Assembly: GCF_003254055.1 (NCBI RefSeq)
Contig: NZ_QKZT01000008.1
Coordinates: forward strand, 185,102-249,101
DNA: 64,000 nt
Source of the DNA: Algoriphagus chordae
GTDB taxonomy: Bacteria > Bacteroidota > Bacteroidia > Cytophagales > Cyclobacteriaceae
Direction: 5' to 3'
Part shown: positions 7,590 to 16,973 of the stretch, piece after piece
How the letters are laid out: each line of letters opens with the position of its first letter
Position numbering within the stretch: position 1 is the stretch's first letter
Made by a program: the position numbers and the translations under genes
The notes under the pieces: generated by a model
Told to the model about the DNA's origin: nothing
Databases searched by the model: none
Seen by the model: only the letters and a program-made list of their open reading frames with translations

Positions 7590-9668
7590 CTATTTATTCT
7601 CTAAATCACCGGTCATCTCTAGGCTATTGCCTTCTTTGATTTTTTGAAGAAATAAATCTTCCACATAGAATTGCCAGTCTGCAAACTTGATCGCCTGATT
7701 GGCAAGATGCACATGATGATCCTGATCCAAAATATAATCATCTGGCTTATTCAGTTCCCTAGTTTCACCATAAACCTTCTCTAACTCCACCAATTGGTCC
7801 TTCCACTCGCCTTCTAGATTCAGCAATTTTTCCTTTGCAGCTTCTCTTTCTTCAGTGGTTTTAGCCAAATCCCATTCTGCTAAAAGCAGTAGAGACTTAT
7901 TGGAAAACTGAGTGACTTTGGCTACTTGCTCATAGACTTCAAGTGTGTGACTATTTCTAAGTGCTGCTTTTTTAGAGGCTTCAATTTTATCCAAAACTGA
8001 GTCAACTACCTGCTGACTTGCCCGAGCTTTATCTAGCTTTTCCTTATTCTTTTCAGTCCATTCTCCAGGAGCATTTGCCTCTGGCAATTCTAAAACTGCT
8101 TCCTGCATTGGATTATCCATGCTTCGTAGTCGATTACGATCTTTGTTGTTCAACAAGGCATTTTTCCAAAAAGACACTGATCCTTCCAGCTCATTGATAA
8201 ACTCATAGTCTGTTGTAGCCAAATCTGCCCCATACCATCTCTGTCGAAAAGCAGCATGCAATTCCTCTGAAGTTCTCTTTTGACCAGCCCAGGTATATTC
8301 TGCAAAAATCGCAATACCACGATTGTACAACTCAAAATGTGGTGAATCATCATCCCAAAGCGTCAGCAGCAAACCATCAGCTTTATTATCAATGGAGATC
8401 AAGGCAAAATCACGAATATTCGCAGTATTGCTTTCCTCCAATGGCATCAGATTCCATCGCGTTTGACCAGCAGTAGCTCCCATCACTTGGAAACCATGGT
8501 CAGTAAACCACTTCATCGCACGATTATTACCTGGCGTCTCAGGCATGCTGTAGTTCCAACGCATATACACACAATTCTTCGGGAACATATCGACATACTT
8601 ATTCAACTTTGGCTCATTCTCTGTCCAGATACTATCCACCTGCGCTTCTGTGAGATTCCTGTTGAACATGGTTCCATATACGCCTGCATTTTGCAAAGGC
8701 ATATCATCCCAGAAAATAGGAACCATACCCTGCTCCTCAGCATAGGCACTCACCTTATTTAGCCAGGTCAATTGCAATTCCAAAGCTGTCATATCACTTC
8801 CTCTTCCTGTGGTATGAACTTCATCACCGCCCACATGCAGGTATTGCGCGTGCGGAAATGCTGCAAGTGCATCTGAGTAAAGATCAAATTGAACTTCGTA
8901 AGTGCGATCATTCAGTGGATTAAAAGCCCAATCACTTGCTGGATCATCACGAAGATCTTTGTATTCCTCATGCTTGAGAATAAAAGATGCATGTCCAAGT
9001 CCTTGAACCAAAGGAGAAATTCTGATATTTCTAGCCATGGCATAATCGCTCAGCTTTTTCCATTCTGCGATAGACCAAGCGTCCGAAGAACCCACTAATG
9101 GTTGTTTTTCGAAGGCAAGTTTATCTTCTATCTCTAGGATAATTCCATTGATCTTCAAATCTGCCAAGCGATCCATCATCTCATAGTAATAGTCCTTCTT
9201 TTCCAAATGATGTTTCACATCAAGATGCACTGAACGATACATCAGCGCAGGCTCATCCTTAACCGATATCAGAGGCAAGGCCGCATCTTGATCCAGCGCA
9301 TCTTGTACCAATTGTCCCAGTGTAATCGCGGCGTACCAAAGTCCTTCTTTAGAAGATGCTGTTATACTAACTTCATCTGCACTTATATCCAATTGGTAGG
9401 CTTCAGGTTTCAAACCTGATTGCTCATCCAAACTGAAAATCACTGAGTTATACTTACCTACTTCAAGTGGTTTCCCTGAAATAAAATCTGCTTTTGCCCG
9501 ATCCACTGATTTCTCAATTTCGGAAGCGGACAAATCTGAAATGCCTGAAATCTCCATAGAAGATGGGCTTGGCAAAATCATAAAGTCCCCTTCTTTTTTG
9601 GGAGTAGTAGTGCAGGAAGCTAAAATCACTAGGATGATCAGCAGATAAGAAGTTTTAAATAAACGCAT
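7590..9668 (-). CDS. Beta-N-acetylhexosaminidase, GH20 family lipoprotein
   Basis: This 692-residue exported enzyme would release terminal GlcNAc or GalNAc from glycans such as chitin or peptidoglycan fragments. The signal peptide ends in lipobox LASC (Cys19), so it is a surface or periplasmic lipoprotein. Residues ~30-140 form the GH20b-like N-terminal domain; the catalytic TIM barrel runs from ~142 to ~470. The Asp-Glu catalytic pair lies in HVGGDEV (D282, E283), where Asp orients the substrate N-acetyl group and Glu is the acid. The last ~200 residues are helical and charged, an accessory region with no recognised name. It is divergent from the GntP gene, with a ~200 bp control region between. 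Confidence 0.92.
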   Translation of the reverse strand: MRLFKTSYLLIILVILASCTTTPKKEGDFMILPSPSSMEISGISDLSASEIEKSVDRAKADFISGKPLEVGKYNSVIFSLDEQSGLKPEAYQLDISADEVSITASSKEGLWYAAITLGQLVQDALDQDAALPLISVKDEPALMYRSVHLDVKHHLEKKDYYYEMMDRLADLKINGIILEIEDKLAFEKQPLVGSSDAWSIAEWKKLSDYAMARNIRISPLVQGLGHASFILKHEEYKDLRDDPASDWAFNPLNDRTYEVQFDLYSDALAAFPHAQYLHVGGDEVHTTGRGSDMTALELQLTWLNKVSAYAEEQGMVPIFWDDMPLQNAGVYGTMFNRNLTEAQVDSIWTENEPKLNKYVDMFPKNCVYMRWNYSMPETPGNNRAMKWFTDHGFQVMGATAGQTRWNLMPLEESNTANIRDFALISIDNKADGLLLTLWDDDSPHFELYNRGIAIFAEYTWAGQKRTSEELHAAFRQRWYGADLATTDYEFINELEGSVSFWKNALLNNKDRNRLRSMDNPMQEAVLELPEANAPGEWTEKNKEKLDKARASQQVVDSVLDKIEASKKAALRNSHTLEVYEQVAKVTQFSNKSLLLLAEWDLAKTTEEREAAKEKLLNLEGEWKDQLVELEKVYGETRELNKPDDYILDQDHHVHLANQAIKFADWQFYVEDLFLQKIKEGNSLEMTGDLENK

Positions 9669-9869
9669 GTAAAGAGGTTATCGGGTGCAAAGAATTTTTG
9701 AATTGGCTAAAATACCAAATATTCAATCCTTAAGCCGCCACTCAACAAACAATTAAAAAGCTATTACAGCTTCAGGCTTTATTATTCCCAATTTTTCCCT
9801 AATTTTTAGCTTGAAGGCTGGTAACACTACCTGTTTCTAGCTCTTTTTTCAAACCCAACCTAACCCAAA

Positions 9870-11201
9870 ATGCTCACTCTTTTGATTATCCTTTTTGCCT
9901 TGGCATTGATTCTTCTTGCCATCGTCAAATTCGACATCCATCCTTTTCTTGCTCTTTTCTGCGGTGCCATTCTATATGGGCTCTTATCTGGAATGCCCGG
10001 TGAATTAATCCTGAAATCCATTTCCGAAGGATTTGGAGGTGTGCTTGGAAGTATTGGCCTGCTGATTTTGCTGGGTGTGATGATGGGGACTTTTCTGGAA
10101 AAAACCGGCGGAGCTATCGTCATTGCTGAGAAAATCCTGTCTTGGATTGGAGAGAAATCAGTGACCCTTGCCATGATGATTTCAGGATATATCCTCTCGA
10201 TTCCAGTCTTTGGAGACAGTACTTTTATCATGATGAACCCTATCAGCAAGTCTCTCTCGTTGAAAGGCAAAGTTCCGTATGCTGCCACTACGATTGCATT
10301 GGCTCTTGGGGCTACCGCTTCACACTCATTGGTACCTCCTACTCCCGGGCCTATTGCCACAGCAGGCATCTATGAAGCTGACCTGGGAATGATTATTTTC
10401 TATGGACTTATTGTGAGTTTATCCACCCTTATACCGAGTTACATTTTTGTCAAAAAAGTAGCATATAAAATTCCTCTGATGCCCAAAATGGCAGCCAAAA
10501 CAGAAGAAATTGACAAGCAGGAAAGGCCTTCTGCATTTGCTTCTTTTCTACCGATTATCGTTCCATTGATCTTAATCATAGCCGCTTCCATAGCGAAATA
10601 CCCAACCAAACCTTTGGGAGAAGGCACTTTCTATACCTTCATACAATTCGCAGGAAGCCCTGTAATCGCATTGCTACTAGGTTCATTTATGGCCTTTACC
10701 TTGCCAAAGAAATTCGATGCCAAGTTACTTTCTTCCTCCGGCTGGATAGGTGAAGCGATATTAATCGCCGCTCCAGTTATTTTGATTACAGGAGCAGGTG
10801 GAGTCTTTGGGAAAATGCTACAAAACTCAGGCATAGGTGATCTAGTTAGTACCAGCATGAGTGGTGCAAGCTGGGGGATTTTTCTTCCATTCCTGATTGC
10901 ATTTGCGCTGAAAACCGCCCAAGGATCCTCCACAGTAGCGATGATCACCACAGCATCTATCATCGCGCCTTTGCTAGGTTCGCTTGGACTCGACTCAGAA
11001 ATCATGCGCGTGTTCGCTGTCCTAGCTACAGGCGCTGGTGCCATGGCGATCTCACATGCCAACGATAGCTTCTTCTGGGCAGTGACGCAACTCTCTGGTC
11101 TTTCTATCAAACAGGGTAATCAGACACATAGTCTCGGTACGTTGATTATGTCTTTGACTGCAATCAGCGTGATTTATATGATTTCGCTTGTTGTGGCGTA
11201 A
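9870..11201 (+). CDS. GntP-family permease (gluconate/organic acid:H+ symporter)
   Basis: A 443-residue inner-membrane protein made almost entirely of hydrophobic helices, about 12-14 segments, typical of the GntP/GntT family that imports gluconate and related sugar acids with protons. The family core is visible: FGDSTFIMMNP, the conserved loop HSLVPPTPGPIATA, and the C-terminal repeat half with AQGSSTVAMITTASI and SHANDSFFWAVTQLSG. The substrate may be gluconate, a ketogluconate or glycerate. No gluconate kinase is adjacent, although an SDR similar to gluconate 5-dehydrogenases lies about 15 kb away, which is too far to pair them. Confidence 0.92.
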   Translation: MLTLLIILFALALILLAIVKFDIHPFLALFCGAILYGLLSGMPGELILKSISEGFGGVLGSIGLLILLGVMMGTFLEKTGGAIVIAEKILSWIGEKSVTLAMMISGYILSIPVFGDSTFIMMNPISKSLSLKGKVPYAATTIALALGATASHSLVPPTPGPIATAGIYEADLGMIIFYGLIVSLSTLIPSYIFVKKVAYKIPLMPKMAAKTEEIDKQERPSAFASFLPIIVPLILIIAASIAKYPTKPLGEGTFYTFIQFAGSPVIALLLGSFMAFTLPKKFDAKLLSSSGWIGEAILIAAPVILITGAGGVFGKMLQNSGIGDLVSTSMSGASWGIFLPFLIAFALKTAQGSSTVAMITTASIIAPLLGSLGLDSEIMRVFAVLATGAGAMAISHANDSFFWAVTQLSGLSIKQGNQTHSLGTLIMSLTAISVIYMISLVVA

Positions 11202-11333
11202 TAGAAAAAGGTTTGGAAGCAGAAAGAACTGCCAAATCAGCTAAACGATATGACGAAAACATAAAAAAGAGATCAGAATACAATTCCAAAAAATCAGGTT
11301 TTGAACTTGCGTATAGTACTGATGTGCTCATAA

Positions 11334-11993
11334 ATGGAAGTATTACATACTATAAATATCGCAATCCATATTTTGTCAGGGATGATCGCTCTGATCCTTG
11401 GACTTGTCGCCTTATTAAGCACCAAAGGAGGTAAAATTCATAATCAAAGCGGAAGGTATTTTTTGGGTTTTATTTCAATCGTAATTTTGACTGGACTAAT
11501 TGCAGTATTCATCTTTAGACGAAATACTTTTTTGCTAGTAATTACGGTTTTAAGTGGATACGTATCTTTCTCGGGATATAGAGTACTGAAATCCAAATCG
11601 AATGTCCCGAAAAAGGTGGACATTATAGTTGCAACAACAAGTCTTTTCGTTTTAACTTATTTTCTATATTATTTCAAATCTATTGGAATGATTTGGTCCC
11701 CTATAGTCATTTATAGTACTGTAGGTGCTTTGGTATTCGTAATTATATATGATTTTCTGAGATATTTAATCCCTGCCCATAAGTATAGTAAGCACCGAAT
11801 TTGGGTTTACGAACATATTTACAAAATGACAAGTGCTTTTGCTGCACTGCTATCTGCATTTACTGGGACGGTACTCGTAGAATACCAACCACATAGCCAA
11901 TATTTACCATCCGTATTTGGCGTACTCCTAATAATTGGATTTATGGGCTATACATATATTTTTGGGCTGAAAAGAATGCCTAAAACACATTAA
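11334..11993 (+). CDS. DUF2306-like multipass membrane protein
   Basis: The 219-residue protein has about seven predicted membrane helices, starting HTINIAIHILSGMIALILG. The layout, with histidines in helices 1 and 4-5 (HILSG, KIHNQSGRYF, HKYSKHRIWVYEHIYK), resembles the DUF2306/YoaE-like predicted membrane family. Histidines in membrane helices sometimes bind heme or metal, but that is not established here. It is followed after 9 bp by an ACT-domain gene, so the two are probably co-transcribed. The 130 bp between the GntP stop and this start contain no convincing gene. Confidence 0.65.
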   Translation: MEVLHTINIAIHILSGMIALILGLVALLSTKGGKIHNQSGRYFLGFISIVILTGLIAVFIFRRNTFLLVITVLSGYVSFSGYRVLKSKSNVPKKVDIIVATTSLFVLTYFLYYFKSIGMIWSPIVIYSTVGALVFVIIYDFLRYLIPAHKYSKHRIWVYEHIYKMTSAFAALLSAFTGTVLVEYQPHSQYLPSVFGVLLIIGFMGYTYIFGLKRMPKTH

Positions 11994-12002
11994 TAAATTC
12001 GC

Positions 12003-12428
12003 ATGACAGCTAACACTAACAGGCAAGGCTCTGGAGAAACCGAAATAGACAAGTTAATCAAAGGCATGCGCCCAAAACTGAATGAGGGGGAATACGTCTT
12101 TGTTACCGTTGAGAATATAGATGTGATTGATCGAAAGGATACCATTTGCGAATTCAAAGAAAGTGAAGGAACAACTATAATCATCACAAGAAAAAAAGCC
12201 GATGAGCTAAAGCTATCTTATCAATACCTAGCTTCCTGGATTACTTTGATGATTCATTCCTCACTTGAGGCCGTTGGTTTAACAGCGCTTTTTTCCACTG
12301 TATTGGCTAAAAACAACATAAGTTGTAATGTCGTCGCAGGATATTATCACGATCACATATTTGTCGATAGTAAGGATGCTACAAAAGCAATGGAAGTGTT
12401 AACTCAACTAGCGAGAGAATACAATTAG
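12003..12428 (+). CDS. ACT-domain protein (small amino-acid-sensing type)
   Basis: This soluble protein of 141 residues has the pattern of a widespread family of stand-alone double ACT proteins: an N-terminal KLIKGMRPKLNEGEYVFVTV, a central strand-helix unit (SWITLMIHSSLEAVGLTALFSTVLAKNNISCN) and a terminal AGYYHDHIFVDSKDATKAMEVL. ACT folds usually bind small ligands, often amino acids, and control enzymes, but for this family no ligand is established. It lies 9 bp downstream of the DUF2306-like gene, likely in the same transcript. Confidence 0.8.
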   Translation: MTANTNRQGSGETEIDKLIKGMRPKLNEGEYVFVTVENIDVIDRKDTICEFKESEGTTIIITRKKADELKLSYQYLASWITLMIHSSLEAVGLTALFSTVLAKNNISCNVVAGYYHDHIFVDSKDATKAMEVLTQLAREYN

Positions 12429-12864
12429 ATGAGACCAAAATATCATAAAAGTTCGACCAACTTCGCAGTCGTCCAAGGTCTATCTCTGTTCGTAAAACCA
12501 GTGTACAAGCAGGGTAATGATGTAAAAAAACCAAGTCTAATGTGCCTGTTCGCCGTGGCGATGTTTGAACAAAAAAAGTCAAACCATTTCCCCTCTTTTT
12601 CTGCTTCATGCCCCTAAAATGTACCTCCAGTCATTTTGCTTAATGTTTCAAGCTCTGAGCATAGCTTTTCATTCTTTTAGCATGAACATCGATTGCTATC
12701 AGCATTTTTACTAATTGTAGCTTTGAGAAAATCAGATGAAAATAACTCCTTAAAAATGACTACTTTGTAAGAAGGATTCCCTCTGAACTTTTAGCTTATG
12801 CAGATCTAGGCAAAATAAAGCTAGGGCTTCACAAGTGTATTTTTATAGTATAAACCAGTAGGCC
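12429..12864. other. Intergenic region of 436 bp without a convincing gene
   Basis: No ORF here has the composition of its neighbours. A 76-codon reverse frame (12379-12609) overlaps the ACT gene end and has an atypical Arg/Thr/Leu-rich product, so it is more likely a repeat-derived frame. A small inverted repeat CGCC-GT-GGCG occurs near 12551. Near the right end TAGCTTTG (about 12718-12725) fits the Bacteroidota -7 consensus TAnnTTTG, with a TTG about 22 bp upstream, and could serve the DUF1254 gene starting at 12865. Confidence 0.45.
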
Positions 12865-14286
12865 ATGAACAAAGTTTTTCCCATAGTATTGATCCTGTTA
12901 ATTGCATTCTCTTGCTCTCAAAACAATAACACAACCACAGACATCTCATCAGAGATACCCTTAGACTCTATCACTGCCATAACGAAGGAGGCCTATATTT
13001 ACGGTTTTCCTATGGTAGATAATTATCGTATTCAATACGATTATTATGAAGACAATACCAGTTCAGAATTTAAGGCCCCTTGGAATCATCTTGGAAATAT
13101 CGCCCGGGTTTTTACTCCAAAAGATATTGCAGTACAAACCCCAAATTCAGATACTCCCTATTCTTGGTCTGGTTTAGATCTGCGGGCTGAGCCTATTGTC
13201 CTCACCGTGCCAGAGGTAGAGGCCAATCGCTACTATAGCATTCAGTTTATTGATGCATACACCTTCAATTTCGATTATTTAGGCACCCGTACTTCAGGCA
13301 ATAAAGCAGGAAGCTATTTGGTTGCTGGACCTAATTGGCATGGAGATATCCCAGAGGGAATAAGCAGGGTAGTGAAATCTGAAACAAACTTGATCTCAGC
13401 TGTTTACAGAACCCAACTTTTCAACCCAGGGGATCTCGAAAAGGTGAAGAAAATTCAGGCTGCCTATAAAATGGAGCCTTTATCAAGCTTCTTAAATACT
13501 GAAGATGCTGTAGCAACCTCTAAGATCGATTTTATTAAACCCTTAACTCCTGAAGAACAGAAATCCTCATTGGAATTTTTTACAATCATGAATTTTGCCT
13601 TGCAATTTGCGCCAACAAACTCCTCAGAAACAGAATTAATGGCTCGTTTCGCTAAAATCGGAGTTGGTGCTGGAAAAGTATTTGATGTCCAAAAACTAGC
13701 TCCTGAAGTTCAGGAAGCCATGAAAAAAGGAATACAGGAAGCTTGGACGGTTGATTTTGCAAGCATAAAGAAAAAAATGGATGAAGGAAAAATCACCTCA
13801 GGCGATGTATTTGGAACCCGTGAATTTTTGAAGAATGACTACTTAAAAAGAATGGCCGCAGCTGTCCTAGGTATCTATGGCAACTCTAAGGAAGAGGCCA
13901 TGTATCCGTTTTATGCAGTAGATTCTGATGGCAATAAATTAGATGCTACGACCAACAAATACACCTTACATTTTGCCGAAGGCGAATTACCCCCTGTGAA
14001 TGCATTTTGGTCTTTGACTATGTACAAATTACCAGAAAGCTTATTAGTTGAAAACCCTATCAATCGGTATTTGTTGAATTCTCCCATGCTACCAAGTTTT
14101 GCAAAGGGAAAGGATGGGTCTATTACCCTATATCTTCAAAATGAATCTCCAGGAAAGGATAAAGAAGCCAATTGGTTGCCTGCTCCTAAAGGGCCATTCG
14201 TAACAATCATGCGTTTATATTGGCCAAAAGAAGCTGCTCTAGATGGTAGTTGGAAGCGTCCAGCATTAAATAAGGTCAATAACTAA
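12865..14286 (+). CDS. DUF1254/DUF1214 domain lipoprotein, first of a pair
   Basis: The protein has 473 residues and a lipoprotein signal (LIAFSC, Cys17). The DUF1254 domain spans about residues 40-170 and includes the usual EAYIYGFPMVDNYR and the motif QTPNSDTPYSW. DUF1214 spans about 340-460, with a conserved NAFWSLTMY and the ending GPFVTIMRLYWP. These paired domains are common in secreted bacterial proteins of unknown biochemical activity; some relatives are annotated as acylases or in polyketide/steroid settings, which is not reliable. A paralogue starts 13 bp downstream. Confidence 0.9.
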   Translation: MNKVFPIVLILLIAFSCSQNNNTTTDISSEIPLDSITAITKEAYIYGFPMVDNYRIQYDYYEDNTSSEFKAPWNHLGNIARVFTPKDIAVQTPNSDTPYSWSGLDLRAEPIVLTVPEVEANRYYSIQFIDAYTFNFDYLGTRTSGNKAGSYLVAGPNWHGDIPEGISRVVKSETNLISAVYRTQLFNPGDLEKVKKIQAAYKMEPLSSFLNTEDAVATSKIDFIKPLTPEEQKSSLEFFTIMNFALQFAPTNSSETELMARFAKIGVGAGKVFDVQKLAPEVQEAMKKGIQEAWTVDFASIKKKMDEGKITSGDVFGTREFLKNDYLKRMAAAVLGIYGNSKEEAMYPFYAVDSDGNKLDATTNKYTLHFAEGELPPVNAFWSLTMYKLPESLLVENPINRYLLNSPMLPSFAKGKDGSITLYLQNESPGKDKEANWLPAPKGPFVTIMRLYWPKEAALDGSWKRPALNKVNN

Positions 14287-14299
14287 GGTAGAATTAACG

Positions 14300-15826
14300 A
14301 TGAAAAACACATTCAAACCAATATTGCTTATAGCAGTATGCCTAGCCTCTTTCAGTTATAGTCAAGCTCAGTCTAATACAAATACAGACAAGGCCATTGA
14401 ACTTTCCAAAGCAAGCTTACAAGGAGATGAATTGATCAAGACCGATTTTGGCGACATTCAATTGACTCAAAGCTATATCAGTAAAGAATCCATAGAAAAA
14501 CTAAACAAGCAATTACTACTGCAGCGTGCTGTTTCCATCTATGAATGGTCTTTGCCAGTGGTATCTTTTCAAAAATGGTACAACGCCAATTCTGAGGTAT
14601 ATGGAGCCAAGGATCTAGATTTCGTAGAATCAAGGTCGTTTGAAGAAAAAGTAGGTATTCTCACAGCAAATGCAACCACGCCATACGTCATAGGATGGGC
14701 AAACCTTGCCAAATCCGGACCTGTAGTTATTAGTTACCCTGCAGGGCCTTCTGCTGGTGGAGTGTTAGATTTTTTCCAACTTTCCTTAGGCGACCTAGGA
14801 TTGGCTGGTCAAGACAAAGGCAAAGGTGGCAAATACCTCATCGTTCCCAATGGTTATGATATTTCTAAACTTGATACCAAAGGGTACTATGTGATCCACG
14901 CTACGACCAATAAAATTATGATCGGCACTCGATTTTTATCAACTGATCAAGCGGAAGTAGATAAAATGAAAGAGAACTTTTTGATTGGAAAGTATGGAGA
15001 AACGCTGAAGCCGGCAAAATTCATTGCCAATACCAACAAACGCTTTTCGGGTGTAATGCCAAGTGGGTATGAGTATTTTAAACTGGTACATCAGTTTATT
15101 CAAGATGAGCCTATAAAACAAGAAGATAAAATCTTCTATACTTATATGAAGTATTTCGGTATTGAAAATGGTCAAGCCTTAAATCCATCAGCTGAATTGA
15201 AAACCACCTTGACTGAAGGGGCCAATTTAGGTGAATTGATATCTAGAGCCAACCAAATAGAACCAAGAGCCGACGAGCCCTATTATGAGAATACCAGTTG
15301 GTACCGATTGATGGGCAATTTCCCACTGACCAAAACAAGCGATACAGATTACTTTTTAGACGAAAGCAATGAATATTATTTCGAAGCTGTAACGGTAACT
15401 GCGGGTATGAAGTCAGACAGTCCAGGTCCTGGAACGACTAGTTATTTAACCACCAAAAAAGACAAAGACGGTAATTTCTTAATGGGATCGAATACCTACA
15501 AAATCAATATCCCAGCAGACATGCCTGCTTCAAATTTCTGGGCATTTACGCTATACAGCGAAAACACGCGTTGTTTTATTGACAACGAAAATGCGCCGGA
15601 TAAACTGAGAGCTACCAGCATTGACTCCAGAAACAAAGATCTGAAAATTAATGCTGATGGCAGTGTTGACTTGTACATCGGCCATGTAGCACCTGAAGGA
15701 AAGGAAAGCAACTGGGTTCAAACCAATGAAGGCGAAGGTTGGTTTCCAGTATTCAGAACATATGGTACCAAGGAGGCATTCTTTAAAAAAACATGGCAGC
15801 TTGGTGATATAGAACTGATAAAATAA
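14300..15826 (+). CDS. DUF1254/DUF1214 domain secreted protein, second of a pair
   Basis: The 508-residue protein has a cleavable signal peptide (about residues 1-23, ending YSQAQ) instead of a lipobox. It shares the two-domain layout of the upstream paralogue: DUF1254-like around 75-200 (SIYEWSLPVVSFQKWY) and DUF1214-like around 370-495 (MPASNFWAFTLYSENTR, terminating in WFPVFRTYGTKEAFFKKTW). The two are clearly divergent, so this is an old duplication. With 13 bp spacing they form one operon, ended by the hairpin at 15851. One lipidated and one free partner suggests they work in the same envelope compartment, possibly as a complex (inference). Confidence 0.88.
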   Translation: MKNTFKPILLIAVCLASFSYSQAQSNTNTDKAIELSKASLQGDELIKTDFGDIQLTQSYISKESIEKLNKQLLLQRAVSIYEWSLPVVSFQKWYNANSEVYGAKDLDFVESRSFEEKVGILTANATTPYVIGWANLAKSGPVVISYPAGPSAGGVLDFFQLSLGDLGLAGQDKGKGGKYLIVPNGYDISKLDTKGYYVIHATTNKIMIGTRFLSTDQAEVDKMKENFLIGKYGETLKPAKFIANTNKRFSGVMPSGYEYFKLVHQFIQDEPIKQEDKIFYTYMKYFGIENGQALNPSAELKTTLTEGANLGELISRANQIEPRADEPYYENTSWYRLMGNFPLTKTSDTDYFLDESNEYYFEAVTVTAGMKSDSPGPGTTSYLTTKKDKDGNFLMGSNTYKINIPADMPASNFWAFTLYSENTRCFIDNENAPDKLRATSIDSRNKDLKINADGSVDLYIGHVAPEGKESNWVQTNEGEGWFPVFRTYGTKEAFFKKTWQLGDIELIK

Positions 15827-15850
15827 TCCACTCCTAACTGGTAAATAAAT

Positions 15851-15876
15851 GAAGAGCTTGCTACGGCAGGCTCTTC
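15851..15876 (+). terminator. Probable intrinsic terminator after the DUF1254 pair
   Basis: An 11 bp stem (GAAGAGCTTGC / GCAGGCTCTTC, one T-G wobble) closes a TACG loop 25 bp after the stop codon. The T-tract that follows is short (TTCGTT), so efficiency is uncertain. Confidence 0.65.
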
Positions 15877-15993
15877 TTCGTTAAGGTTCAATGAAGCTTT
15901 CCTATAATAATGAATAGATATATTTGGGGATTGGTTAGAATTTTATGACTGCAAATCGGCAACAGATTCCCAATCCTTATCCATATTGTCCTC

Positions 15994-16782
15994 ATGAAAT
16001 CACTTCTAACATTACTTATTTTCACCGCTTTTATTTCGTATTCATCTGCTCAAATCCTAAAAAAACCAATTCCAGATAAGCTGGTTGTTTTGACCTTCGA
16101 TGATGCTCCGGCAAGCCAGTATTCGGTGGTAGCTCCCCTACTCAAAGAATTTGGGTTTGGAGGGACTTTTTTTGTCTGTGAGTTTCAACCCAATTATGCT
16201 GATAGCACTTTGTATATGAACTGGCGGCAGATCCAAGCCTTGGACCAGATGGGTTTTGAAATCGCCAATCATACACATACTCATGCTAATGTCAGCAAAT
16301 TGAATCAAGCAGATTTCAATAAGCAATTGGCTTATATAGAAGATAAATGTGACTCATTAGGAATCGCCAAGCCTAGCAACTTCGCCTATCCCGGATATGG
16401 ATTGAATGCTCAAGCTTTAACTTATTTACAAGAAAAAGATTATGTATTCGCTCGTGCAGGAGGCAGTAGAGCCTATGACCCCCTTAGCGATCACCCGTAT
16501 CTGATTCCAAGTTGGGCTACCGATGCCGACAATAAAGCTGAGATCATCAAAGCCTTTGATGAAGCCAAAGATGGGGAAATAGTGATCTTAACTATTCATG
16601 GAGTTCCTGATATAGAGCATCCTTGGGTGAATACACCATCAGAACTTTTTAAAGAATACTTAGAGTTCCTATCTGCGAATGATTTCACCGTGATTTCCAT
16701 GAAAGATCTAGAAGAGTATATTGATGCGGAAGCAGCGAAAAAAATCATTCAGCCAGATTTGGATAAGAAATTTTCAAATTAA
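15994..16782 (+). CDS. Polysaccharide deacetylase family protein (CE4, NodB-like), secreted
   Basis: The 262-residue protein starts with a signal peptide (about 1-20, ending SSAQ). The NodB fold follows, with motif 1 LTFDDAP (D36 catalytic base, D37 metal ligand) and motif 2 NHTHTH (H93 and H97 metal ligands). It should remove N- or O-acetyl groups from a polysaccharide in the periplasm or outside the cell. Motif 3 corresponds to FAYPGYG near residue 130. A late histidine motif (LTIHGVPD near 205) completes the site. The true substrate (peptidoglycan, chitin oligomer or exopolysaccharide) cannot be read from sequence. Confidence 0.9.
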   Translation: MKSLLTLLIFTAFISYSSAQILKKPIPDKLVVLTFDDAPASQYSVVAPLLKEFGFGGTFFVCEFQPNYADSTLYMNWRQIQALDQMGFEIANHTHTHANVSKLNQADFNKQLAYIEDKCDSLGIAKPSNFAYPGYGLNAQALTYLQEKDYVFARAGGSRAYDPLSDHPYLIPSWATDADNKAEIIKAFDEAKDGEIVILTIHGVPDIEHPWVNTPSELFKEYLEFLSANDFTVISMKDLEEYIDAEAAKKIIQPDLDKKFSN

Positions 16783-16973
16783 TGGTTAGGATAATCTAAT
16801 CATCATATCGCAGCTCCATATCTGTCCATTTCCCATTCAAGCTCTCGAAGACCATACTTTCCTTGCCAATTATTCTACCTCTTCAAAAAGAAAATGAAAG
16901 AATGAACCAAAGAATGATCTTCTTGTGTAAAACCCTGATTGTAAACCAATACAACTAGGTACTAACTACCAAA

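Noticed and set aside
11213..11434. 73-codon forward frame between the GntP and DUF2306-like genes
   Set aside because: It overlaps the start of the well-supported membrane protein gene in another frame, and its product has no family features.
12379..12609. 76-codon reverse frame with Arg/Thr-rich product
   Set aside because: It overlaps the ACT gene end, has unusual composition and no start context; it may be part of a dispersed repeat.
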